From: Bacillota bacterium
Lineage (GTDB): Bacteria > Bacillota > Clostridia > Lachnospirales > Lachnospiraceae
Reading direction: 5' to 3'
DNA: 64,000 nucleotides
Assembly (NCBI GenBank): GCA_023408815.1
Contig: JAEYJO010000078.1
Span: forward strand, 1-64,000
Numbering within the stretch: the stretch's first letter is position 1; every line of letters starts with the position of its first letter. Positions 27,318-35,752 of this stretch are shown here, piece by piece. The notes beneath the pieces are model-generated. The model ran no database searches. It saw nothing but the letters and a program-made list of their open reading frames with translations, and was not told where the DNA came from. The position numbers were made by a program, and so were the translations under genes.

Positions 27318-27764
27318 ATGAAACTGATTGTAAAAGAAAATCGTGAAAAAGAACTGACTGTAACAGTAGAATACCCGGAACAAAATAATCAGGTATTACG
27401 AATCATCAATAAAATTAAATCCGAAGGAAAATTTTTGATAGGAAACGAAAGCGGACGCAGCTATAAAGTCCTAATACCAGAAATCTATTATATAGAAAGT
27501 ATAGATAAGCGTACCTTCGTTTATACCAAAGATGCAGTATTCAGAACCGATAAGCGTCTCTATCAACTTGAAAAAGAACTGAAAGAATATAGCTTTGTCA
27601 AAGTAAGCAGAAATTGTCTGCTTAATGCAGGTGAGCTCACACATTTGGAAGCTCTGGCGAACAGCCGGTTAGAAGCAAATCTTACCAATGGTGAAAAAGT
27701 AATTATATCGAGGACATATATTCCAGAAATAAAAAAAGTTGTTTTTCGGGAGGATTTGATATGA
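27318..27764 (+). CDS. LytTR DNA-binding domain protein
   Basis: 148 residues. The C-terminal LytTR domain spans about residues 45-145 (YKVLIPEIYYIESIDKRTFV, then YSFVKVSRNCLLNAGELTHL). There is no receiver domain, so it is the standalone form that is usually encoded beside a DUF3021 membrane protein. GGGAGGG precedes the ATG. It overlaps the next gene by 4 bases. Confidence 0.88.
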   Translation: MKLIVKENREKELTVTVEYPEQNNQVLRIINKIKSEGKFLIGNESGRSYKVLIPEIYYIESIDKRTFVYTKDAVFRTDKRLYQLEKELKEYSFVKVSRNCLLNAGELTHLEALANSRLEANLTNGEKVIISRTYIPEIKKVVFREDLI

Positions 27765-28171
27765 AAAAATATATACAAAGCTCATTGCAATTGTCATCGA
27801 TAATCATTATTGTTGTAACCTTTATATCCTTTTTGTGCTTTGACTATACACAGGACATGAAATTTATTTTTCAAATCGTGCTCATAGCATTTCTCGGTAT
27901 GGCTGTCCATTATGCTGTGGCTTATATTTTTTATGATAGCTTTCTTAAGGAACTTATATGTGAGTACATTGTTATTGAAATAACCGTTCTTATTGTTGGA
28001 TGCATTAACGGCTGGTTCATACGGTCGAATTGGTGGATGTCATTTATATATATTACACCGATTTTTCTATTGACCTATCTATTAGGAATAACTCATATAA
28101 AAAAAGAAATTCTGTCCATAAACAAAAAACTTAAGGAAAAAGCAGAGGTTCCCGATGAAGAAAATAAATGA
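27761..28171 (+). CDS. DUF3021-type membrane protein
   Basis: 136 residues with four hydrophobic helices and a short charged C-terminal tail. Such proteins accompany standalone LytTR regulators and are thought to hold them inactive at the membrane, though that is inferred from family context. Start overlaps the regulator stop; the stop overlaps the start of the following protease-like gene. Confidence 0.82.
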   Translation: MKKYIQSSLQLSSIIIIVVTFISFLCFDYTQDMKFIFQIVLIAFLGMAVHYAVAYIFYDSFLKELICEYIVIEITVLIVGCINGWFIRSNWWMSFIYITPIFLLTYLLGITHIKKEILSINKKLKEKAEVPDEENK

Positions 28172-29001
28172 TAGTGAAAGAAATATATATCCCTTTTTTG
28201 CCATAACTTTGTTATGGACATGGGGGTTTGGCTTTTCTCCTGTCATACTGGGATTGCAAGGGACGCCGCTGGGGACCTTTTTGTTTTACTTCGGCGGCGG
28301 CGCTCCTTCGGTTGTTGGGCTTTTCTTCGTATTTCTTACCTATTCCAAAAATAAGAGAAGAAATTATTTTCATAGATGCTTCAATTTTAAACAAATGGGA
28401 ATTAAATGCTTATTTGCTTTACTGCTGTTTTTTTCTATCATTGCAATAATAGGAATATTTATTGGTATTTCTTTTTTTCATTCTCCGATACCGGAAATGA
28501 CATTCATAAAAATGCTTATTAAAAGGCCATATATACTGCCGCTTATCATATTTATAAGCATTATTTCCGGCCCTCTGAACGAAGAATTCGGCTGGCGAGG
28601 CTTTGCTCTCGATATACTATTAAAAAAGCGGGGGTTTTGGAGTGCGTCCGCAATCTTAGGTTTCATCTGGGCCATTTGGCATTTGCCATGGTACTTTATG
28701 CCAGGGCAGGCACAATATGATTTATTGCAAAGATCATTATTCGATGCCTTCTTATATACCGTCCACCATGCTTTTCAGCTTCGTTGTAAGCTTCGTATAT
28801 ATCAAAACCAACCGAAGTGTGTTAGCCGGTGCAATTACTCATATGCTGAGCAACCTGATTACCAGTCAGCTTCTTGCACCCTGCACGGTTGAAATGAGTA
28901 CAGCCATCCGATATACTAATATGTTTTTTTGTACAGCGATTATTATTTATAGTATTGTTTCCAAAAACTTTAAAAAAGAGCTTGCCCGAATACAATTTTA
29001 A
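28155..29001 (+). pseudogene. CPBP-family intramembrane metalloprotease, frameshifted
   Basis: The CPBP motifs are intact in the first part: NEEFGWRGFALDIL (EExxxR motif) and AIWHLPWYF (the FxxxH-type second motif). About residue 203 the frame fails. A single extra C at 28763-28764 (GTCC) would, if removed, restore YTVTMLFSFVVSFVYI and continue through HMLSN, the third motif, to a stop at 29001. So this is one gene broken by a one-base insertion, or a sequencing error. It was co-transcribed with the LytTR-DUF3021 pair. Confidence 0.85.
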
Positions 29002-29028
29002 GAAGCTCTTTTAACCCTCTATCACATA

Positions 29029-29073
29029 AAAACTGCGAGAAGACCGGTGAACGCGTCTGTCTTCCCGCAGTTT
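29029..29073. terminator. bidirectional terminator
   Basis: AAACTGCG-GAAGAC and GTCTTC-CGCAGTTT arms with one bulged pair, between the plus-strand CPBP gene and the minus-strand radical SAM gene. A-rich and T-rich flanks suit both directions. Confidence 0.75.
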
Positions 29074-29075
29074 AC

Positions 29076-30503
29076 TTATTTATTGATACACTCCATCATC
29101 CGCAAATCTTCCATCAGATCCATATCTGCATATGAAGTAAACGCTGCTGCTTTTCTCATTTTCACAAGCGCTTCCTTTTTGTTGCCAAGTCGGGACACAG
29201 CAACTGCATAGCCCCGAAGTGCATAAGCGTCTTCCTCATTCAGCTCGATCGCCTTCTCATTATCCTCTTTGCAGATCTCATAGTTGCCGCACATATATTC
29301 TGCGTATGCTTTTGCCTTTAATATCTGTGCGTTCTTACTATCCATCTTTGCTGCTCTTCTAAGCGCAAACACAGCCTCAGGAAATACTTCCTGCTTTATC
29401 AGGCCTTCTCCCAACAAGAGCAGCTCCTTCGCATCGTCATAAGACGCATATTGGGCTTCTTTCTTCTCCAATTCCAGATGATAAGCACAGTATTGATTTT
29501 CAGAATAAATATCGCCGTTCATCGTTAGCCTCGTATTGGGGCAGCCTCCCAGACATTTGCTGCCGTATGTACAGGTTCTGCATGAGCCCGTAAGCTTATC
29601 TTTTGTAAAATTTCTCCGCCATGAAAAAGCATTTTCGTCTTCCCATATATCCCTGAGCGAACGCTCCCTCAGGCTTCCTTCAATATATTCTCTGTTTCGG
29701 ATGGAGGTACAGCCCAGAATCTCCCCGTTATGCAATATTCCAAAGCCCCTTATGCCCGCATTGCAGCCGTCCCATATGGATACCATATCCGTCTCATAGG
29801 AAATCCTCTTTACTTCCATTTCCTTCTTCGTATAATAGCCGATGCAATCCGCCGGATAAATCTTGATTCTTCCTTCCCTGGCAGTATCGTAACAGAAATC
29901 AATGATATCATTTACCTGCTCCGGTTCGAGAAGCCAATCCGGTCTCTCCTTTAGATTACCCATCGGCAAACCCAGCTGTACCTGCCAAGTGTCCACGTCC
30001 ATCCTTATCAGCTCTTCCTTCAGCGAACTCAAAATATCCATATTCTGCTTCGTTATCGTCGTAACCGCACCGGTCTTTATTTTCAGCTCCTTCAAGTTCC
30101 TAAAGGCTTGCTCCGCATGTCCAAATGCGCCCCGCTTTCGTATCGCATCATGAATATCCTTCGTTCCATCAATGCTGATGGCCACCGTACCTACGCCGCT
30201 TTCCTTTAGCTTACAAGCAAGGTCCTTATCCAAAAACCAGCCGTTAGTGATAATATTGACGGATACGCCCCGCTCCGATAATCGCTTGATAAGTAAGGTT
30301 ATATCCTTCCTCGTAAGAGGCTCTCCTCCGGATAGCGTAACCCATTTCAGTCCCATATCAGCAATCTGCCCGCAAATATCTAACGCCTCTTTCGTATTCA
30401 ACTCATCCGGCAGCGGATTCGTACAAGAAGATCCGCAATGCCCGCATCTCATATTGCAGCCCATCGTCACTTCCCACACACAGGTAATCGGTCGATAATT
30501 CAT
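29076..30503 (-). CDS. radical SAM/SPASM peptide maturase-like protein with C-terminal TPRs
   Basis: 475 residues. The radical SAM cluster motif CxxxCxxC is Cys16, Cys20 and Cys23 (CNMRCGHC), and the SAM-binding SGGEP is at residues 58-62. A SPASM-like region supplies Cys247, Cys265, Cys308, Cys311, Cys317, Cys321 and Cys339 for auxiliary iron-sulfur clusters. Residues from about 355 onward form tetratricopeptide-like helices. Enzymes of this architecture modify ribosomal peptides. It lies 15 bases downstream of the repeat protein at 30519-31079, its obvious candidate substrate. No PqqD-like domain is seen; the TPRs may bind the substrate instead. Confidence 0.88.
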   Translation of the reverse strand: MNYRPITCVWEVTMGCNMRCGHCGSSCTNPLPDELNTKEALDICGQIADMGLKWVTLSGGEPLTRKDITLLIKRLSERGVSVNIITNGWFLDKDLACKLKESGVGTVAISIDGTKDIHDAIRKRGAFGHAEQAFRNLKELKIKTGAVTTITKQNMDILSSLKEELIRMDVDTWQVQLGLPMGNLKERPDWLLEPEQVNDIIDFCYDTAREGRIKIYPADCIGYYTKKEMEVKRISYETDMVSIWDGCNAGIRGFGILHNGEILGCTSIRNREYIEGSLRERSLRDIWEDENAFSWRRNFTKDKLTGSCRTCTYGSKCLGGCPNTRLTMNGDIYSENQYCAYHLELEKKEAQYASYDDAKELLLLGEGLIKQEVFPEAVFALRRAAKMDSKNAQILKAKAYAEYMCGNYEICKEDNEKAIELNEEDAYALRGYAVAVSRLGNKKEALVKMRKAAAFTSYADMDLMEDLRMMECINK

Positions 30504-30518
30504 ATGTTCTCTTCCTCC

Positions 30519-31079
30519 TTAGCAATTAGGAAATCCGTAAGGTCTTGCATCCTTCGTCCACTCCATACACGGATAGCCATACTTCAAATTCGCATCCTGC
30601 ACTCCGCAAGGATAACCATACTTCAAGTTTGTATCCTGCACTCCGCAAGGATAACCATACTTCAAGTTTGTATCCTGCGCTCCGGAAGGATAGCCATACT
30701 TCATCACAGCCTCCCCGCCATACACAAAACCGTACGGCATCGCCGCGTTTGCCGCATTTTCGCTGAAATTCACAAATTCCTCTGAATCGCAGGGAACAAT
30801 CCTCACCTTTAAGATGTATTCGTTTTCAACCTTCGCCAAATCGGTCAGACTGGCGAGTATGAACTTAATCTCTATATTCGGCTGCTCTCCCGACACTGCC
30901 TGGAAATAAAATTTCTGGATAACCGGACCCATTCGTAAAGACGATTCGTTCTCGGTTCCCAGGAGAACGATACCCTGCGGCATAGAAGAAACGCACCACC
31001 CATAGTTCGTCGATCCTAACATCGACTGAAGTGCCACTGTAAAAGTCCTACTCTGCAATACTACAAATTCTTGTTCCAT
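30519..31079 (-). CDS. candidate RiPP precursor: chagasin-like domain plus KYGYP tandem repeats
   Basis: 186 residues from ATG 31079 (AAAGGGG 9 bases upstream; a longer frame to 31121 crosses the promoter). Residues about 10-97 resemble the chagasin/I42 fold: a loop at LGSTNYGWCV in the position of NPTTGYxW, and a GPVIQKFYFQAV strand. The C-terminal 75 residues are repetitive: MPYGF, then KYGYP at 127-131, 140-144, 153-157 and 166-170, and a final PYGFPNC. The inner unit is LKYGYPCGVQDTN, 13 residues. With a radical SAM/SPASM gene next door this looks like a precursor whose repeats are modified. The function of the product is unknown. Confidence 0.8.
   Translation of the reverse strand: MEQEFVVLQSRTFTVALQSMLGSTNYGWCVSSMPQGIVLLGTENESSLRMGPVIQKFYFQAVSGEQPNIEIKFILASLTDLAKVENEYILKVRIVPCDSEEFVNFSENAANAAMPYGFVYGGEAVMKYGYPSGAQDTNLKYGYPCGVQDTNLKYGYPCGVQDANLKYGYPCMEWTKDARPYGFPNC
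30571..30703 (-). repeat. 39-bp tandem repeat encoding the KYGYP units
   Basis: Three consecutive 39-bp units (30571-30609, 30610-30648, 30649-30687) and a partial fourth. They differ mostly at silent or near-silent positions, consistent with recent expansion or gene-conversion-like homogenisation within the coding frame. Confidence 0.9.
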
Positions 31080-31106
31080 TTGGCATATCCCCTTTCTCTG
31101 TTTCCC

Positions 31107-31135
31107 ATATTGTATTTTCACTGTCCCGCTGTCAA
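31107..31135 (-). promoter_or_regulatory. promoter of precursor-radical SAM operon
   Basis: On the minus strand consensus TTGACA, 17-base spacer, CAATAT, close upstream of the precursor start. Confidence 0.65.
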
Positions 31136-31282
31136 AATTGTTACCAGCTTTTTCTATTCTAGCACAAATGGATCGGCTATCTATAGTTTGGCGCTAAGAC
31201 ATAGGAATTTGGCTTTAAAAGTTGAAAAAAGGATTTTCCTATAGTATGATGTTATATAATAAACATAGGGGAACTTAACATT

Positions 31283-32017
31283 ATGAATATAGCGATTATT
31301 GATGACCTGAATACAGACAGGAAGACCATTACGAAGTACCTGCATACATATTTCTCCAAACATTACTCCGGCATATCGCTTTCCATTCATACCTTCGAAA
31401 GCGGTGAAGCCTTTTTACGCGTATTCAGGCAGGATTCCTTCGACTTCATTTTTATAGATTATTACATGGACGGGATGTCCGGACTGGATACCGCGCGGGC
31501 TGTCCGCGCCGTCGATTCCGGCGTTGTTTTAATTTTTACTACCGCCAGCAGAGAATATGCAGTAGACAGCTACAAGGTCAAGGCTTCCGGTTATCTTGTC
31601 AAACCGATTATCTTCGGCGATTTTTCGGAGATTCTCTCTCTAATAGACTTACATCAGATACGAAGCAGACGCTTTATCGAGATAATAAACGGATATGATA
31701 AAGTGAAGATTCTGTTGAAGGACATTATCTTCTGCGATATATCGGGGCACTACGTGCAGATTCACACGGAAAGTTTCGGCCTGCAGCGTACCCGCATGAC
31801 CTTCTCCGAATTGGTTCGTTCGTTAAAAGTCTACCGTGAATTTCTCGTCTGCTACCGCGGATGCCTTATCAATATGAATCAGGTCCACCATATCGATGAT
31901 TTCACGTTCTTTATGAACGGAGGAGAACGTATCCCGCTTCGCAAAAAGGAACAGCACGAGATTCTCGATGCTTATTCCCGATTTCTGTTCGAGAAAGCGA
32001 GGGAACAATACTTATGA
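31283..32017 (+). CDS. LytTR-type response regulator (AgrA/ComE class)
   Basis: 244 residues. Receiver domain at residues 1-120 with acidic IIDD near the start, the phospho-acceptor Asp in FIFIDYYMDGMSG and Lys in YLVKPI. The LytTR DNA-binding domain follows from about residue 130 (KILLKDIIFCDISGHYVQIH, then FLVCYRGCLINMNQV). AGGGGA lies upstream. It is divergent from the RiPP-like operon, with its kinase directly behind; whether it controls that operon is open. Confidence 0.9.
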   Translation: MNIAIIDDLNTDRKTITKYLHTYFSKHYSGISLSIHTFESGEAFLRVFRQDSFDFIFIDYYMDGMSGLDTARAVRAVDSGVVLIFTTASREYAVDSYKVKASGYLVKPIIFGDFSEILSLIDLHQIRSRRFIEIINGYDKVKILLKDIIFCDISGHYVQIHTESFGLQRTRMTFSELVRSLKVYREFLVCYRGCLINMNQVHHIDDFTFFMNGGERIPLRKKEQHEILDAYSRFLFEKAREQYL

Positions 32018-33333
32018 GTCTTTTTCGTCTGCTCGAAATATCGGTTTATCAGCTTGTCGACCTTTTCCCCAATCTCATACTGGCAATCGTTCCATTCCGG
32101 GATTCCTTGCGGTTTTCCAAAAGAAATACTGCTTTTATAATTCTGGCTCTTTATGCTCTGCTGGTGTGCAGCAGAATACTCGCCCTTAGAGGGCTTTCGG
32201 CTGCCGCGTTTATGACCACTCTGTGGATCATTCTGTATCTCGGCTTCTACGTGGTCTGCATACGCGCCCAGCTCACTAAGCTTCTGTTCATTCTCCTGAC
32301 CGTTTTAAACTATGGAAGCTTTGTGGCAATTGTTTTCAGCTACTTCGCTTACCATCGGTTTCCTATAGCTATAGACAGGCCGTATTCCTTTTTTTCCACC
32401 GGAATTCTCGTTCTAACTTACTCAATAAGCTATCCTATTCTCTACCGAATGGTGAATCTCAAGCTCAAAGCCCTCATTACATTTCCTGAGAACAACAGAT
32501 TCTGGCGGTATCTATGGCTTGTTCCCGCCACCTTTTGTCTCTCCTATTATTACAATCTGTACGCTAATGGAGGAATTATCTCTTTTTCTGCTAACCCCAG
32601 CAACGTCTTGTTTGCGGTATTTTTTAATTTGGGAGCTCTCTTCGTCACCTATCTCGTTATGCATCTGCTGGGGGAAAGCAACGCTAACCTCAGGCTAAAG
32701 GCGGAAAACTATCAGCTCGGCATGCAATCTATGCAGTACGAGAACTTAAAAGGACGCATGGAAGATGCCCGCAGGGCAAAACACGATTTACGGCAGGTCC
32801 TGGCAGTAGTTCAGTCCTATTTAAAGGATGACGACAAGAACGGATTGTCAGAATACATGCGCCGCTACGAGATCTCTCTTCCTTCAGCTTCTCCCATATC
32901 TTATTGCGGGGATTATGCGCTCAATGCCCTTATCGTTTACTATGCGGATATGGCAGAAGCCAAATATATCCGCTTTGACGCAAAGGTACAATATCCTGAC
33001 GGCCTGGACATCGCCGATACCGACGCCGCCGTTTTGTTCGGAAATCTTCTGGAAAATGCAGTGGAAGCTTGTATGCGCCAAACGGAAGGGAAGCGCTTCA
33101 TCTTACTGCACACAAAAGTAATACAAGGCATGCTGGTCATTACTTTGGATAATTCCTATTCGGGGGCCATAGAAAGATCCGGAGAAGCTTTCCTTTCTTC
33201 CAAATCAAAAAGGGAGGGAATCGGCACCTCTTCCATACGAAAAATAGCAAAAAAATATAACGGAACAGCACAGTTCCATTTCGATGATACAAGTTTCCAC
33301 GCATCGGTTATAGTAAACACGCATATACACTAA
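32014..33333 (+). CDS. GHKL sensor histidine kinase (AgrC-like)
   Basis: 439 residues. Six to seven hydrophobic helices occupy residues 1-215, followed by a coiled segment with the phospho-acceptor in RRAKHDLRQV and a GHKL ATPase (N box NLLENAVEAC, then the G box KREGIGTSSI). This is the plan of AgrC-type quorum-sensing kinases. Its start overlaps the regulator stop by 4 bases. No agrB/agrD pair is present nearby, so the signal is unknown. Confidence 0.9.
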   Translation: MSLFRLLEISVYQLVDLFPNLILAIVPFRDSLRFSKRNTAFIILALYALLVCSRILALRGLSAAAFMTTLWIILYLGFYVVCIRAQLTKLLFILLTVLNYGSFVAIVFSYFAYHRFPIAIDRPYSFFSTGILVLTYSISYPILYRMVNLKLKALITFPENNRFWRYLWLVPATFCLSYYYNLYANGGIISFSANPSNVLFAVFFNLGALFVTYLVMHLLGESNANLRLKAENYQLGMQSMQYENLKGRMEDARRAKHDLRQVLAVVQSYLKDDDKNGLSEYMRRYEISLPSASPISYCGDYALNALIVYYADMAEAKYIRFDAKVQYPDGLDIADTDAAVLFGNLLENAVEACMRQTEGKRFILLHTKVIQGMLVITLDNSYSGAIERSGEAFLSSKSKREGIGTSSIRKIAKKYNGTAQFHFDDTSFHASVIVNTHIH

Positions 33334-33372
33334 TAATAAGAGAGTGCTCTACATGACTAAAGGAGGATCAAG

Positions 33373-34305
33373 ATGAATTATAATTTAAAAAAAGGAGATA
33401 TTGTTGTTTTCAAAGCGGAGGATGACCCGCTTAGTAAAGCGATTGCATGGTTTACCAAGACCGATGTCTGCCATGCTGCAATGGTTTATTCCGAGGATTC
33501 CATCGTAGAGGTAGGTGCCAGTGGCATCGGCGTGCACGAAATAGGAATATCAGAGGGCGATGAGGTATATGTGATGCGCTTAAATCCCGAGCTTGATGCC
33601 GCTCCTCTCATCCGCTCAGCCAACGCTTATTTGGACGCGAAGGTACGCTATGATTTTCCGGCGCTTTTCATTCTCGCCGGACTGCTCATTTTCAAAAGAA
33701 TATACCCTTCTTCTCCCCTCATAAAAATAACAGACCTTATTTTGTCCTCCGCCTGCTATGCACTGGACAAAATAATAAACAGCATCATCTATCAGGACGA
33801 CACTCCCGCCATGGTCTGTTCACAGCTTGTTTATCAGATTTATTATGACTGCGGCGGCGACTACCGCATCCGCATAGAAAACGGCTGTGTCTTCAACAGT
33901 CAAGTAGCGGATGGCGCTCCGGGCTCCATAAGACTCATAGACCTGGCAAGAGATAACACCTTTACCCCGCCTGTCCTTCCCATGTCCTCTTTTCCGGCAG
34001 GTATCGCCATATCCGATGGGCTGATGCAGGAACTTTACGAGCTGCTCGTCAGCTCCGAACAAGGCTCGGATACCAGCGTGGCACACGTCGGCCTGCTGCC
34101 GCAGGAACTGAATAAAACTTTGGCGCTCACAGCAAAATTCATAGAATTGCTGGAACGCCTTTTAGAAATAACGGGTTATGATATGCCCCTGGAAGCCCTA
34201 TTCGTGACTCCAGGAGATTTGGTCTATCATGCACAAAATTTAAAAAACACGGGAACAGTAAAGCTTACGAGGCTCCACACCTCACGAGATCTCATCTTCA
34301 AATAG
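33373..34305 (+). CDS. permuted papain-like hydrolase (YiiX/NlpC-P60 superfamily)
   Basis: 310 residues. The N-terminal half opens GDIVVFKAEDDPLSKAI and has His in VCHAAMVY; the Cys comes later in AMVCSQLVYQIYYD. This His-before-Cys order is the permuted NlpC/P60 arrangement of YiiX-like proteins. Catalytic residues look intact. Members cleave amide or thioester bonds in peptidoglycan, lipids or proteins. The C-terminal 100 residues are of unknown type. AAAGGAGG precedes the ATG. No signal peptide, so it is cytosolic. Confidence 0.82.
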   Translation: MNYNLKKGDIVVFKAEDDPLSKAIAWFTKTDVCHAAMVYSEDSIVEVGASGIGVHEIGISEGDEVYVMRLNPELDAAPLIRSANAYLDAKVRYDFPALFILAGLLIFKRIYPSSPLIKITDLILSSACYALDKIINSIIYQDDTPAMVCSQLVYQIYYDCGGDYRIRIENGCVFNSQVADGAPGSIRLIDLARDNTFTPPVLPMSSFPAGIAISDGLMQELYELLVSSEQGSDTSVAHVGLLPQELNKTLALTAKFIELLERLLEITGYDMPLEALFVTPGDLVYHAQNLKNTGTVKLTRLHTSRDLIFK

Positions 34306-34310
34306 GCATA

Positions 34311-34679
34311 TCACAGCATATTCTTTTGCTCGGCCTTTTCAAGACTGGCGCGAATGATTTTCTCATTCTCCTCATCCAATTGGGGAATCTTGGAAATCAT
34401 TCTGCGTATGTCCCTGCCACATGCCTCCCACTCCTGTTTCTTTAGCTGGCAGGCTCCATAATTCAGGCGCAGGAATTCCTCTTTTTCCATTTCATCCTTC
34501 AGAAATTCCTCATAATAACCTTCTATATTACAAAATATAGGCCGATTCTCATATATCCTGCAAAGCATCGTCTCCATATCCAGATATCTGCAGATTCCGT
34601 CTCCGTCATGAAGCTGCGCCGTTATCTCGTTTTTATCCAATCCGATACAGCATAATCCGCATTTGTCACAGTCGAACAT
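34311..34679 (-). CDS. YkgJ-type cysteine-cluster protein
   Basis: 122 residues. Cysteines are grouped as CDKCGLCC at residues 4-11, with later CRYLD, CRIYENRP and FCNIEGY, the zinc- or iron-chelating pattern of PF03692. Function in the family is not established. AGAGGGGA precedes the ATG. It is convergent with the papain-like gene. Confidence 0.85.
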   Translation of the reverse strand: MFDCDKCGLCCIGLDKNEITAQLHDGDGICRYLDMETMLCRIYENRPIFCNIEGYYEEFLKDEMEKEEFLRLNYGACQLKKQEWEACGRDIRRMISKIPQLDEENEKIIRASLEKAEQKNML

Positions 34680-34773
34680 GCGCGCATTCCCCTCTTTCGT
34701 TTTTCTTAAATTTCTCCAAATTCAGCGTATCATGTCATTTATATTAAGTCAACGGTTTTGCGTTCTCCATGGC

Positions 34774-35199
34774 TCATTTCTCCTGCCTTTTGTTGATTTC
34801 CTGAATAAGTTTATCCTGCCTTTTTGCACTGCGGAAAACAGAACTGTAATAAATAAAAGCTCCGATAATATAAGGAATCGTAAAGCTGACTATGATATCC
34901 TCATAACCGCCTTCACTTATCTCACTGAAAAAGCTCGAAATAAATACGAACAAGAGCACCAGTCCCATTGCGATGATATATTGAACGATAATCATAACAA
35001 TCGGCGGCCACTCATCGAACAAATGATGAATGGAAAGCACCAGTACAGCGATGGTACATAAAAGCAGCATGGCTAACGAATTGTAATGGCTGCCGGAATC
35101 TTTTCCTCTCAGTAAATCCAAAATCACATTCACTATGGATAATATCGTATAGCTGATACAAATAGAAATTGGTATTTCAATCCCTTTTAATATTTTCAT
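34774..35199 (-). CDS. DUF3021-type membrane protein (second module)
   Basis: 141 residues with four hydrophobic helices and a basic C-terminal tail. ATG 35199 is favoured over TTG 35205 by the spacing of AAGGAG. It follows a standalone LytTR gene, mirroring the pair at 27318-28171, so the window has two such modules. Confidence 0.8.
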   Translation of the reverse strand: MKILKGIEIPISICISYTILSIVNVILDLLRGKDSGSHYNSLAMLLLCTIAVLVLSIHHLFDEWPPIVMIIVQYIIAMGLVLLFVFISSFFSEISEGGYEDIIVSFTIPYIIGAFIYYSSVFRSAKRQDKLIQEINKRQEK

Positions 35200-35213
35200 C
35201 TTCAAGCTCCTTC

Positions 35214-35666
35214 CTACACCGATTTCCTGATTTCCTGCAAGTATTCTTCAAATGTCCTTTTATACCCCCTATTTATCTGAAGCCTTTCACCGTTTTTCAA
35301 AATGGCACTGATTCTCATATTAGGTTCCGGCTTTATTCTTTTTATCTTATAAATATTCACCAGATTAGATTTATTAATGCGGATGAATCCAAAGGGCTTC
35401 AATTCTTCTTCCAGTAAGGAAAGCGTCTTTGCTACCTGATAAGTGGTGTCTGCCGTATAGGCGAAGGTCCTCCGGTCTACCGTATCAAAGTAATAAATAT
35501 CTTCCGTCTCCAGAAGAACTTTCTCCTCCTCCGCCATTCCGTACAAAACCGGCCTTTCCTTTTGGACAATGGATATGATCTGTTTCACAGCGGGCGTCAT
35601 TTTTGCATAATAAATATCAATTCTCTCTTCGCCTTCCTTTGCCTTCTTTAGGTTTAAAACAAACAT
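35214..35666 (-). CDS. LytTR DNA-binding domain protein (second module)
   Basis: 150 residues. LytTR domain over about residues 45-148 (VLLETEDIYYFDTVDRRTFA, then FGFIRINKSNLVNIYKIKRI). No receiver domain. GGGAGG precedes the ATG closely. It is a paralogue of the protein at 27318-27764 with the same gene order to a DUF3021 partner. Confidence 0.87.
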   Translation of the reverse strand: MFVLNLKKAKEGEERIDIYYAKMTPAVKQIISIVQKERPVLYGMAEEEKVLLETEDIYYFDTVDRRTFAYTADTTYQVAKTLSLLEEELKPFGFIRINKSNLVNIYKIKRIKPEPNMRISAILKNGERLQINRGYKRTFEEYLQEIRKSV

Positions 35667-35752
35667 ATGCCTCCCTCACGGTCCTGTTCCTTAAGAGTCT
35701 TACTCTTCCATCCTTCCCTTAAGCGGTCCTGTTCTCTTTACTTCCTCTCAAA

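Noticed and set aside
30571..30703. CRISPR-like short repeat array
   Set aside because: The 39-bp units are directly adjacent with no spacers and are in frame in a protein gene.
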